Positions 12,445 to 24,919 of a DNA stretch of 64,000 nucleotides are shown in pieces (the first letter of the stretch is position 1; every line of letters starts with the position of its first letter). The notes beneath the pieces are model-generated. The model was not told where the DNA came from and searched no databases. It saw only the letters and a program-made list of their open reading frames with translations. Both the position numbers and the translations under genes were made by a program. The stretch spans positions 964,001 to 1,028,000 of the forward strand of contig NC_087389.1 in NCBI RefSeq assembly GCF_963675165.1, in the 5' to 3' direction. The stretch is from Halichondria panicea (Eukaryota > Porifera > Demospongiae > Suberitida > Halichondriidae).

Positions 12445-12533
12445 GTCTCATGAATCAGCCGCCGTTCCTTTGGAAAGGAACAGCGGCTGATTCATGAGAC
12501 CTTTGGAAAGGAACGGCGGCTGATTCATGAGAC
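12445..12533. repeat. Near-perfect long hairpin plus duplicated arm
   Basis: 12445-12500 is a palindrome of about 25-bp arms (GTCTCATGAATCAGCCGC ... GCGGCTGATTCATGAGAC) around TTTGGAAA. The right arm is then repeated once more up to 12533. The remaining gap to 12718 is AT-rich and shows nothing else recognisable. Confidence 0.9.
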
Positions 12534-12718
12534 TAAGGTAAGCTTAGCAACCAGCTCAGGGTTCGTGCATGCAGGTTTACAGGTTTGGCTTTCATTTAAA
12601 AGAAGTGTGGACATAAATTATGTTCACAAGTGCACACAAAGAGAAAAATGGAGGCTAGATAATTAAGTTGATTAATAATGAAAAACAAAAAAATCACTAA
12701 ACAGTAAAATTATTTTGG

Positions 12719-15700
12719 CTATTGTTCTGTATTGACCTCTAGTGGTGACCCAGGAGTACCCACTGTATCTGGAAGAAGGGGAAAACAGATTATACAGCAA
12801 TTCCCCAAATCGTTGCTCTATATACACATGTACATTTTTAAGGCCTCAGACCACAGAGCTAGTGAAAGGCATATATCACACCACACCACACAGACCGATT
12901 AAAATGTAGTTACCGAAGGAGTGGGTGGTGTTTTGGGAGGAGTTTGAGTCGCTCTGCTCCAATAGACTGTGCAGGGGGGTGGGGTTGGCAGCGTACAGCA
13001 CAGGGGAGTGGGGACGTGCAAACGCAAACTCTTTCTGAGGCGGTACCTTTCTCGTACCAACCTTCAGCTTTTTGCTCAGTCTACGAACTATCTTCCCGTG
13101 CGACTGACTCTATAATAATACACAGACACAGACAGACAGGCGGTGAGTAGGTGTGGCACATGTACAGTAGAGGATATAATAACAGACACACAGACATAGA
13201 CAGGCGGTGAGTAGGTGTGGCACATGTACAGTAGAGGGCCTTACCTCCGAGCTCACTCGCTTGGTACCCTCCACTAACAGTTTGGTGAACTCCAGTCTCA
13301 ACTTCTGGCGAATCTGTAGCAAGTAAGAATTCATACATAATTGTATTTAATGGAGATATACATGCAGTTTTATACAAGTACACATTGTACGTACAGAAAC
13401 ATCGCTTGTACAGAATGTACAGAACAAAAAAGCATGAAAGCTTAGAAAAAGACCTTTCAAATGGTGTCATCAAAGTTCATATTTGAGAGATAAAAGTATT
13501 TGCCAATTTGACCGTACCATGGATTATAGCCCATGGTCCGAGGCCGAAAAATGACAAATTAGGGACCTGATAAAATTCTGGATTGAAATACATCATTTGA
13601 AAGGTATTTTCCTAAGCTTTCAGAAAATCATAAACATTTTGACATTGGATCAACTGTACTGAAGTTATGGCTGTTGAAAGATGTTCAACTACACCCCCAC
13701 CCCCTCCGTTCAATCAATTTCTTTCAGCTGCTATAACTTAAATTCTGTCGATCCAAAGTCAAAAATTTTAGGATTTTCTGAAAGCTTAGAAAAAGACCTT
13801 TCAAATGGTGTCATCAAAGTTCATATTTGAGAGATAAAAGTATTTGCCAATTTGACCGTACCATGGATTATAGCCCATGGTCCGAGGCCGAAAATGACAA
13901 ATTAGGGACCTGATAAAATTCTGGATTGAAATACATCATTTGAAAGGTATTTTCCTAAGCTTTCAGAAAATCATAAAAATTTTGACATTGGATCAACTGT
14001 ACTGAAGTTATGGCTGTTGAAAGATGTTCAACTACACCCCCACCCCCTCCGTTCATCTTTCAGCTGCTATAACTTAAATTCTGTCGATCCAAAGTCAAAC
14101 ATTTAGGATTTGCCTGTGTTTGCTTTAATTATTTGAGGGCGGCCCCTTGTGGAGACTGATTACACACCTCAGGGTTGGTGAGAGGTATCTTGAGAGCCAG
14201 TGCCAACTTTTGATGGTCATAGTCGTTGTCCAGAGCAAACACTCCGCCATGCACCCCACTCTCCGTCAGGTTGGCAGCATAGTCCTTGAGACCGATGGAC
14301 CCCACCCACAGCATCACATGATCTGTGCCCCACACTAGGACATCTGCACAAGGGCCGGGAAGGGGATCACATGAGGTTAGGATGTAATGTATACGTGTGA
14401 TAGATTACACACGGTGCAGTACAAATATGAGCATACCTTTCATTGTCTTAACATCAACTTTAGATCTTCTGTCTTCCAGTTCCTGGAGAGGAAAGAGACA
14501 AACTAACTGATAATGCATACTTAAATAGAAAATTCAAATACATAGAAAAATAGTAGACCCCGAAAACAGTCCATACTATAATATTCATTAATAATGGTAA
14601 AGAACAGCTACTCGACCAACATACCTTTCTTCTGTAGTCCAGTTTCTTGAGCACTGAGATGCCGTACTGCAAGCTGTTTCGGTGCGCGGCATCCACCATT
14701 TTGAGAGCTGTTCTCAGGTCCTTCTTGGTGAGGTGCTCCAGCATACGCGCATCAACCAGACACATCTTGAACAGCTCCTGTGAGGGCAAGGCAGGTGAAC
14801 ACGTGAAACCGTATTCTACGTATCATAGCAAAACATAGACAAATTCAACAATGCTATATACGTGTATCATGTACAGATAGTATTACATGTACAGGTAGTG
14901 TACTTCTTGCAGTACACGCAGTACATAAATAATAGTTAGACACTGTTTAGGAAGTTTATACATGATTTAGAAATTGTTTTCGCTTCAACTTCTAAATCAT
15001 GTGGAAACTTCCTAAACAGTGTCTAAGCATTTTAGATCATAGCAACCATGAGTGTTTAGCCAATCAGATTTGAATGTTCTTATCTAATCTTTGCTACATG
15101 ATTTTCTAAGTGAAGTACATGATTTTCTAAGTTGGATAGAACACTTCCTTTAGCCAATCAGATTGCAGTATTTATGGCAAACATGATCTAAATAATAGTT
15201 AGACACTGTTTTGGAGGTGTCTATGGGATTTAGAAGCCCAAAGGCACTGATTTAGTATCCCGAGCGTAGCGAGGGTACTAAAGTGGCTGAGGGCTTCTAA
15301 ATCACATGGACACCGACAAAACAGTGTCTAACTCATTTAGATACTAGTGCGCATGCGCAAACTGCTCGACTACAATACAATTACTTGACAACGGAATACT
15401 AGGTATACTAAGTAAATTTGCAGGTATACTAAGTCCCATAGTATACCTGCTCTGAGGCACTTTTCCTATGTACTTCCCATGTAGATCTTATCAACTAGTG
15501 TATAGAGTATATACACACAGTTACCTTGTACTGTGGGAGCCCTAGACTGGGCAGCCAGTAGTCTCCCACCCACTCATGAGCCATCTCACCAAAAAGAGAG
15601 GTCTGGAGAAAAACACATTTACATGTATGACCACTGTACCAAACCAAACAGCTACACATTCTAGTCTGGCAGGGACACATTACAAAACTGCTAGTCTGGC

Positions 15701-18700
15701 TGTACACACCACAGTCTGACTCACCGTGCGACGCAGTTTGTCAGAGGAGGTAGTTGAGACGATCTCCTGGACAGCCAGTCTCAGCTTGAGTCGATGGAGA
15801 GAGTTAGTGATCCCAAGCTCTTGTTCTAACTCAGAATCTGATGTGCTCTGTGGGTGGGCATGACAATGGACATGAGATATACTGTTTGGTTAGGGAATCA
15901 TAGACAGAGACGAAGCAGCTAGCCATTTACACAAGCACTACAAGTCTGCAGCTTAGTTGACAAGAATGCAGCTTCTTTCTAAAGCCACACATAACATTCC
16001 CGAGGCTGGTAGCAAGGCATATCGACCATTTAGAGAGATGTACATTCCACTACACAATGTAGTTAGTTGACAAGAGTGCAGCTTCTTTCTAAAGCCACAC
16101 ATAATGTACACATTGTAGATCCTTGTTAGAGAGATGTACACTCACTACACCAGTCATACATACAGCCAGAGAGCACATACGAGCATCAATCGATTGCCCC
16201 CCCCCCCACACTTACTGCGAGAGTCTTGCCGCTCTGTAGACAGTTTCTGATGGCAGCAATGTACCAGAAGGGAACACCCACCCACACCTCCAGCCATGCC
16301 AGGAGGGTGTGTCCATCCCACTTGCTAAACGAAATCCCTCGCTCAAGGACAGAGGTCAATAGCTCACTCCTGTACACAAAGAATAGACAGTGATACTTTT
16401 ACCATGCCACGTATAATGGCTACTAAGTCTCATACACTGTTAATGCACTGTACACATGACTAACAGACTACACCGTTTGAGGGGTAATTAAGTCGGCCTG
16501 ATGATGATGAATGACTCACTTCCTCTTCCTGTCATCCTCCCTCTCCTCGGAGCTCTCCAAGAGGTCACTAAAGTCGACAGAGTCTCGCATCAAAGAATTG
16601 TCACCGAATCGAGCAGCTGCAACAAGTACATATGTAAGTAATACATCACCATGACAGTATAGAATGCATCCTCAGCAATATTACTACTACACACGCGAGT
16701 AGCTATGGACAGCACAACATACACAATGTCTTCTTACACAGTTAGCAGTTCATGTACTACAAGGTATAGATATCCATGACAGCACAACTACTACTCACCT
16801 ACGTGTGTTACCGGGGCGCTGGCTCGTCTAGCCTGGTGCTTCTTGTGGCTCTTCTTTCTAAACAACTTCCTGAAACTGCTCCGATGTCGCAGTCCCTTCT
16901 TACCCACTGAATCGTTACTGGAGGCAGAGCTTGATGGAGAGACGTGCTCGGGGCTGGGAGCAGTGGGTGTGTTCACTCGATAGAGAGTGGCGGAGGGGAG
17001 GACGTCAGGACGATACTTGTTTTTCTTGGTGTTACGGGGGACAGGCATCGAGGAGTGCTGTGTGTGTGTGTAGGGGAGGGGGCGGCATAGTGAGATGTGT
17101 GGGTGCACTGTACTAAACACATTGTTGCTAAGCAAGGGCTTGAGTGACGATGTGAAGTACAATTTAATAGTGATTCAAGTGCTGCAAGATGCAGTGTAGT
17201 GACATGCTAACAACACCAACAGCATCTTACTGGGAAGGTCTCCATGGCAGAGGAAGTGGCCTGGTAGGTCCCGTCTGACATGCTCTCCATCACACGATCA
17301 AACTCACTCGCCTCAGACATGTCCCCACCCATTGACCTGAGCAAAGAGGAGGGAGGGAGGGGATTAGAACAAGCAGTTAGTAGCAGGGAATACATGGTAC
17401 ATGCATGTACAGTAAACGCAGTGTGACTTACACCAACTGTTGGTCTAGTCTTGATACTTGGTTCTCGAGCATAGAGACAAGGTTAGTGACGTCCCAGTCC
17501 TCTGAGGCATCCTCCAGAGCAGCTGGCTCCTTGTGTGCATCCTACAACAACAGCACAGAGGTGGAGTATCTAGGTGACTATCTCACATAATCATTGCACA
17601 AGGCTATTATAAGTACCGTACATATGCCACAGCACAGTCGCTTTTGTGGAAGGCTATCAGGTATGTTTAGTGAACAAGAATGCTACCCACATCACGTATG
17701 TGTACTAAACACAGAATACTGCCAAGCGTGCAAACATGCAGCCTACAGTACATGTACCTCACCATGCAGCCTACAGTACATGCCACTCACCATGCAGCCT
17801 ACAGTACATGCCACTCACCATGCAGCCTACAGTACATGCCACTCACCATGCAGCCTACAGTACATGCCACTCACCATGCAGCCTACAGTACATGTACCTC
17901 ACCATGCAGCCTACAGTACATGTACCTCACCATGCAGCCTACAGTACATGTACCTCACCATGCAGCCTACAGTACATGTACCTCACCATGCAGCCTACAG
18001 TACATGTACCTCACCATGCAGCCTACAGTACATGTACCTCACCATGCAGCCTACAGTACATACCTCACCATGCAGCTAAATACCACTCACCAGCAAGGGG
18101 CTCTGTCTGTGGTTCTCTACGGCTGTGTCCAGGTCGGTGAGCTGCAAGGACTTCCTCATCACAGGACTGGCTCTCTTGGACCTCAGCTCAACCTTGCTGG
18201 AGATGCCATTACACTCCTGTAGCAAGACACACACACACACACACATCAATGACATGGTTGTAATCTTACACCTAACCTTGGGGCTCAACAACTACAGAAT
18301 GTACTGTATTATGGCTAGACAAAAGGCGGTAGAAGATTTGTAGCTAATTAAGAATGGTATGCAAAATGGACAACAACAGCTAAATGGAAGGCATAGTGTC
18401 ACCTTGAGCCTATTGAGTTGTGCCCGCAGTCCCTCGCTCTCCTCTTTGAGTTTGTTGTTAGTCTGTCTGGTCAGAAAGAGCTCGGCCTCCATTGTCTCAG
18501 CCTTGTCCTTGTACTGCGTCTACACACACACACACACATGTATAGGAGAACAGTTGAATGTCTACACCAATACACACACACACGGGTCAACTGTACCTTC
18601 TCATCGACCAGCTGCTTCCTCTCGTTGCTGTACGTCTGAAGTCTCTCCCTCGACTCTTTGAGCATTCGGTCGACGGCTGACTGCAGCTGGCTAATGTTGG

Positions 18701-20052
18701 ACTCATTGATACTCTCCTTCTCTATAGCCTGAGGGGACATGTACACACGGTCAATTCCATTCATAAAGGTTGGTGTTAATGGTCACTGAGGCTTGAAGTC
18801 CAATTTAAAACTAACTACATCATGCCTAATCATGATTATGGCCTACAGATGTTGTGTCCGAAAAAGATATCTGCCTACAATGAGAACTCTTCAACCCACG
18901 TGGGCAGTTAGCTAACGACAGGTTTTCACAACAACTGACCGCATTGAGCTCCTGTTGTCTCTTGTCCACCTCCTGTTGCAGTTGGTCAATGACGGACTGT
19001 GCTGTGCCCTCCCTACGCTCTGCCAGGCTCAGCTCCTCACTGTGATTAGCGAGTACCTCATTCTTGGACCTTAGCTCAGTCACCAGAAGCTCCTTCTGTT
19101 TGAGCTCGGCCGACAGACTGGTACGTTCCTCTTGGGCCTATGGGAGGGGGGGGGGGGGGGAGATTTTCAGATATGAGTTGCTAGGGAGCTAAATTATGAT
19201 TAAAAAATGGTGTGTTTAGATCAAAGATGATCATGACAGGCCCAAAACACACACACCTTTGAGTGCACATCTGTAATGTACTAAACAGAGACCTAACTAC
19301 GTGTAAGCAATGGACACCTGGTATAATCACCTTGATAGAGTTCACCTCCATGGCTGACAGATGGTCCTGGAGGTGTTGGTTTTTGTCTCTGAGGATGGCT
19401 AGCTCCTTTCGTGACTCAGCCAGGTGGGACTCCAGCAGGGGGTCTACCTTGGGGGCGTGGGAGCTCTGTGGGGGGGATACATGTAAGTAAATCATTGACA
19501 CACACACACACACGCACGTACCTCAGCCACCATTTTCTTGTTTGCATTCTTAAGTCTCTTGATCTCAGTTAGAGCCATGGCCAACTCATCGTCCAACTCC
19601 TCCACCTTCTCGGCAAACTCATCTCGCAGGTGCATCATCTGTGTGGGGGGTAGATGCAGGGGGTGAAGGAGGTAAAAGCAGTGTGTGCGTACAGTACCTC
19701 CTCTAGTTGTGCATCCTTCTCGTCCAGACTGAACTGGAGATCGTCTATGGCCTGGTCACGTTCCTCCATGAGAGCCTGCTGTTCTTTAGTCAAGCTCACA
19801 TTGTCATAGAGGGTGCTCATGCGAACTGACTGCCTCCGCTGATCAATGTAGCGTTTCATCCGTTTGTTTTCGTCTTGAAGGGACTTCATCTGTAAGCACA
19901 GAGGTCGTAAAGAGCGACTAAATACAACTCCAACTCTACCTCTTGGTTTCCTAACATAAGCTCATCTTCTAGCACTGCGATTCTGTCCTGTGCTGTCCTC
20001 AATCGCTCCCGAACCTAACAGTTCAAATCTGACATTAAAAACAACCACACCA

Positions 20053-20089
<37 letters not shown>

Positions 20090-21793
20090 CAAGCTCCTAC
20101 AATGGTACACATACATAGTCACTTGACCACCTCACCTTTTCATCGAGTGCCTTATGATGGTCAAAGAGGGACTTGAGAGCTTTGAGGACCTCTGTCTCTG
20201 AGCTCACCCCAGCATTGCTAGTTTGCCTCTTCACCACTGTCATTCGGAGGGACCTCTCGTGACGGGCCACCAAACATTCCAGGTGCTCCAGTAGTAGCTG
20301 TAGGGGAAGACGTACGTCAGTACACAGTAGTAGTACACAGTAGTAGTACACTGTAGCAGTACACTGTAGCAGTACACTGTAGCAGTACACTGTAGCAGTA
20401 CACTGTAGCAGTACACTGTAGCAGTACACTGTAGCAGTACACTGTAGCAGTACACTGTAGCAGTACACTGTAGCAGTACACTGTAGCGGTACACTGTACT
20501 TTTTGTTTGTGCCAGGTGAAAACACAAGTGTATACAGTACATTCACATGTATGCAGATTAGAGAATTTGGCATGTACACCACTGTACACACACACACACA
20601 CACACAGTCCAGTCCCATAGCTTACTCTGGTGTTACTTCTCTCTGACTTCAGCTCATCGATCTGCTCCTCTTTCTCTGAGAGTCTCTCGCCGACAACTGC
20701 TAACTCTCTGGCCAAGTTAGCAAACCGCTGAGCGATGGGCCATCGCCGTATATCCTCTGAGCTCAGTCCCCCTCTTCCCATCTGTAGGTCCTCCAGCAAT
20801 CCCTTGAGGTGGTCCTCCTCCTGGAGAGGGCAACCAACAGGTTAGTGAAATTTTCTACAGTACATTGTACAGTATAACTATACAGATGTATACAATAACA
20901 TTACATAATGTTTGAGGGGGAAATTGAGACGAGCAATTTACATACAAAAGGGAAACTAAAAGCACAACACACACTGTCACAAGCTACATTAGGAATGTGT
21001 AATATATTATTGCTACTAAAAATAGCTGAGGAAGGATTGCACAAGGGAAGCCTAAACATGGAGAGATGTCACAATACCCACTGAACTAGTGGTTGCTAAG
21101 AGATTGGAGAGCACAATAACATTGTGTTGGCTACTATAAATTTCATTTTAGTGCAACAGTCATAGCCAATTACCAAGATACAATTTTGATTCCAAGCAGA
21201 AAAGGTGAGCAAAGAAGTGTTGCAGCCATCACTTACACACACAAACACAGCCCAGCACAAAGAAGGATGCAATATCCCATTACTAGAAGCCATTGTTGCA
21301 CAACACTTTGCTAATTGTATTGCATTACAGCTAGCGCACCAATACACAAGCAATGTTGGTGGAAGCCATCAATCAGCTCAATACAGATACACAGAATGAA
21401 TAACCAGTACTGGCACTACATGTATCTTAAAAATAACCTCTAGATGAGACAATCGCAAGTTCTTTCAATAGAATATCCGCCATATGGCACAGTTCAGATG
21501 GTGAACTGTGCCAGTATCTGGATATTGGCATAGCGGTTAGATACTGGCACAGTATGGAGCACCCCCCCCCCAACACCTACCTCTGGCATGAGTGCTTGCA
21601 GCTGTCTCATGAGTATCTTGTTGTCGGTCTGCACATCGGACAGCTGCTTGGTGGCCTCCTTGTATGATTCCTGACTCTCCCTGAGGCTCTCCATGAGTTT
21701 GTCTCTCTCCTCGAGCATGCTCATCATCAGCTGCTCTAGTTTGGACCCCTCCTCTTCCGACTCGTCCATAATGGTCGGTAATACTTCACACAT
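12719..21793 (-). CDS. PPFIA: Liprin-alpha (24 coding exons, 1092 aa)
   Basis: Exons: 21793-21581, 20820-20626, 20297-20136, 20014-19940, 19889-19698, 19638-19522, 19465-19331, 19137-18940, 18728-18597, 18519-18403, 18216-18091, 17541-17432, 17336-17231, 17057-16799, 16616-16520, 16369-16216, 15847-15725, 15602-15525, 14777-14625, 14482-14437, 14343-14168, 13313-13245, 13109-12914, 12768-12719. The start [14 protein letters not shown] matches the vertebrate liprin start. The N-terminal half is coiled coil with the diagnostic [20 protein letters not shown] and [18 protein letters not shown]. Three SAM domains follow (about residues 755-825, 847-910 and 932-990), with [29 protein letters not shown] and [14 protein letters not shown]. 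Liprins scaffold LAR-type phosphatases, kinesin cargo and presynaptic active zones. The C-terminus (EVNTEQ) lacks the PDZ ligand typical of vertebrate liprin-alpha. Introns hold a minisatellite, a 344-bp duplication and foldback elements. Confidence 0.95.
13436..14106. repeat. Tandem duplication of a 344-bp unit with internal inverted arms (liprin intron)
   Basis: Copy 1 starts at 13436 and copy 2 at 13780, both with GAAAGCTTAGAAAAAGACC, and they are nearly identical through CCATGGATTATAGCCCATGG and the C-rich ACACCCCCACCCCCTCC. Within each unit the start (CTGAAAGCTTAG...GACCTTTCAAATG) is inverted later (CATTTGAAAGGT...CTAAGCTTTCAG), so each unit can fold back. A related fragment occurs at 36483-36570. 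Confidence 0.9.
14936..15026. mobile_element. Foldback element H, copy 1 (liprin intron)
   Basis: Inverted ends TTAGACACTGTTTAGGAAG and its complement enclose a short loop; the inner arms match in ATGATTTAGAA. No coding capacity. Confidence 0.75.
15199..15331. mobile_element. Foldback element H, copy 2 (liprin intron)
   Basis: Same TTAGACACTGTTTTGG ends as copy 1, and the same AATAATAG/ATTTAGAT flanks, but an independent inner sequence containing a second small palindrome around CCCGAGCGTAGCGAGGG. Confidence 0.75.
15954..16140. repeat. Imperfect direct repeat, period about 110 bp (liprin intron)
   Basis: GTTGACAAGAATGCAGC, TTCTTTCTAAAGCCACACAT and TTAGAGAGATGTACA each occur twice, about 110 bp apart. 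Confidence 0.8.
17735..18075. repeat. Minisatellite, 28-bp unit, about 12 copies (liprin intron)
   Basis: Unit CATGCAGCCTACAGTACATG followed by CCACTCAC or TACCTCAC. The two variants are in blocks: CCACTCAC copies first, TACCTCAC later. It gives a stop-free reading in three frames, which is an artefact of a repeat without stop codons. Confidence 0.95.
20340..20495. repeat. Minisatellite, 13-bp unit (liprin intron)
   Basis: About 11 copies of AGTACACTGTAGC between exons 2 and 3 of liprin-alpha, preceded by two variant copies with AGTAGT. Confidence 0.95.
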
Positions 21794-22380
21794 CTCTAGG
21801 CTCTGTGGGGGGTGGATCATATGACGTGTGTGGGGGGGTTATATAATATATAGGGGGAGAGGGGTTAATGTGATGTACAGTGTGCTATATGCTTGGAATG
21901 CTATTAAGAGGACGGGATGAAATGCTTTCATGTGTCTGAAAAGGAATGGTATCTGATTAGACAATACGGCATACTAACAGGCAGCATCTCTCTTAGTTAC
22001 TATTGTATAGGCCATGGTCAGCCATATGCTAACACAGGTTAGCAAGTAGGCATCACACATAAGAACAGACATCTACATACAATGGAGTAGGTCACACTGT
22101 ACGTAACACGTTTTGTTTCCTGCCAGTTAAAGTTTTAGAATGTGTGTGTGTGTGTGTGTGTGCAGTCATGCATAGATTAGCTACACCTGTACCCGTCAAC
22201 TAGACTACACTGTACTATGACTTTGTATACACTCACTCCTTCACAGTAGCAAACTCTCATTTATACCAGCTAGCTACCATACTCGTACTACTCAAGTCAT
22301 AATATTATATCAATCACCTACACATGTACATTTACATGCACCATAGTGGTACGGTAGATCTACGGCAAAGTTGAACTCAC

Positions 22381-22640
22381 CTTGTATAATATTCTGAGCT
22401 TGGAGCACAATGTAGTCTAGTCGTAACTCTCTGTCTGCTCTGTTTCTATTATCTGTGGGGACAAAAAGGCTCTCAGTGAACTACACCATCCTGACTCTCT
22501 ACCAAGAACCAATGACCAGCTTTCTCATGCAAATTACATTATTCAACTCACCGTATCATGGTCCTTACAGGCATAGTGTTCTCACAATGTTGACACTGGG
22601 TACAGTGGCTTTACAAGTTAATTAACTAAAGCAACATGCA
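22381..22640 (-). promoter_or_regulatory. Liprin-alpha 5' untranslated exons and promoter region
   Basis: On the minus strand, 22452-22381 is bounded by an acceptor (CCCCACAG) and a strong donor (CAAG|GTGAGTT) and has no ATG. Further upstream a second donor (ATACG|GTGAGT) ends an exon at 22562. If these join, a three-codon upstream ORF (ATG ATA CGA TAA) spans the junction. The coding exon itself has an acceptor 9 bp before its ATG, supporting an untranslated leader. Exact transcription start is unknown. The rest of the interval up to 22916, shared with the divergent RNF38-like gene, shows no other signal that I can name. Confidence 0.5.
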
Positions 22641-22916
22641 GTTTATAAGGTGGTACGGTCGGTCGGATGTAGAGAAAGTTGCTTATGAGTATTCATTTGG
22701 CATGTGAGTATCGTGTGACTAAATTTTGCTGATGTGTGTTGTTCCAGTAGATTCTTTAGAGATTAGAGAGAAAGAAGCGTGTTTTCTGTTTTGGCCTATT
22801 TTGACACTCCTATAGAAGGTAGGCGAGTGTATGGAGTGTCCGTATGTCATACTCAATACAGCTTCTTGTATTATAGGTGAATTCTAGTCGAATTTCTCTT
22901 CAAATTCTGTCTCAAC

Positions 22917-24694
22917 ATGAGTCAAGTTACAACCGACCCATCCCATGGTTAGTAGTGTTTGTCTTACATTGGTTATTACTCTCCCCCCCCCCCCCCACTC
23001 ACACACAGGCTCTGTAGACGCCATGTTCCGTGGACCCCCTACAAAGCAAGCCCGCTACTCATCCCTCATGGAGACGGATTTCTCGGCCGAAGCGTCCAAT
23101 CAGATAACCCGAGCTTCTTCAGGAATAATGCCACATCGCAGGCACATGTATGTTTGTGCGCATGTGTATTTCTGTATGCATAATGTACTTTTTATAGTAG
23201 TACTGTGTTACCTCTTTCAGGCCCCTTGCCTCCTACAGGCCCTCTAGTCTACCACCGTTCGTCAGACGGAGTGCGAGATTGGCTGAGCAAAACAGGAGCT
23301 CAGCGGATACTATCCACCTGTCCCCGACGGCAACATCACCAGCTGTATCCATACATCCGGACGAGGTCATCGATCTAATCACTCCACCCCCCACCCATCC
23401 CTCCTCCAGTGGGAGCCCATCATTCACACGACCCCCCACGGCTAGGGCTGGACCTACCCACTTGTTGTTTGGGGACGAATCAAGACACGACATGTTCTCT
23501 GCAGTACCTACCATGCCTACCAGAGGTACCCACTTGTCTGTACATTAGAATAGGCATTACATGTATGTGTACATGTGTGCATAGTGGCAGTTTATAGACT
23601 TGTTTGTTGTGTGTGTGTGTAAGTAACTCAGGCATGACTATATTTTACATGTGTCCACAGTTGTTGTTTCAAGTGCTATAATTCTTTCCTTCTCAGATTC
23701 GGGTGGCCCCAGTTCAAGCCAGGGTGGGTTTTCCCCCTTCATGTACCCCACATTACTCCAAGATGCCCGTACAATGCCACAGAGAAGCAGTCTACTCTCC
23801 TCACCCACTCATCCGCATCTCATACCCACAGAATCGCTCAGATCCAGAGAGCAGCAACGAGAGAGTGTGATACGGAACAACTATCGAACCTCCTCCAGAT
23901 ACAGAGATCCAGTTGTTCTAGGCAATTACCCGAATGAGATGTCGGCACAAATTGGACACAATTATCAAGCCTATCCCTCGATACCAAACTCTTTAAATCC
24001 TGTACAACGTGTACCGATTGCATCAAGTCTTCCTCAGTGGTCCGTTAGCAATTTCGATAGTTACACAGTGCCTAGCGGAGGAGATACAAGCGGTTTTTAT
24101 CGTGTGGCTCCAACTGGACTTCCTCGATCATTTGCGCTGCCCCAATCTCGAATATCAACTGCGCAATCTATCTCGACAGTGTTGCATCCTCCCTTCATGC
24201 ACCACGGCTCTGAAGCACCACACACGTTGAACACATATCATGATGAAGAAGACGAATTGATTCCTCTATCACAACACATCCATCCTCTACGCCAGACAAG
24301 TGCTCGCACAAACCACGCATATCCTGGTCCTTCTACAGACAGCTCACAAATTCATCCAGTTCCCCCACCAAGTAGTGCAGCAAATTCTCGACCTGTTTCA
24401 CAACAAGCGCGTCAAATGTCTCGCTATCCGAATTCTGCCCACCCTGGTCCTTCAACTGACACCTCACAAGCTCAACCCTCTACGGGAAACCGACGTGCAG
24501 GGAATCGAACTTGCCGGATGTCATGCCGACGACGACCTCCTGTTCCGCCGACCAATGAGAGTGGCAGTAGTGGCTCCAGCTCAGGGACTGGTTCGTCGAA
24601 TGGAAGGGCAAGTCATAGTGGCAGTGCAGACGTCCTCATTGTGGTGGACGATAGTGACAGTGATGATGTGAGTCTACTGTGGTGTGCATTGTAT

Positions 24695-24766
<72 letters not shown>

Positions 24767-24770
24767 GTGT

Positions 24771-24819
<49 letters not shown>

Positions 24820-24824
24820 CGTGC

Positions 24825-24879
<55 letters not shown>

Positions 24880-24884
24880 CGTGC

Positions 24885-24919
<35 letters not shown>

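Noticed and set aside
17735-18075. CRISPR-like regular repeats
   Set aside because: Units are contiguous with no unique spacers; this is a eukaryotic minisatellite.
17594-18222. Three overlapping 130-180-codon open frames with a repeated Cys/Ser/Tyr/Met pattern
   Set aside because: They are the three stop-free frames of the 28-bp minisatellite inside a liprin-alpha intron, on the opposite strand to the gene; no splice or homology support.
20097-20799. Open frames with repeated [13 protein letters not shown]
   Set aside because: Translation of the 13-bp minisatellite joined to true liprin exons 2 and 3; the repeat part is intron bounded by good splice sites.
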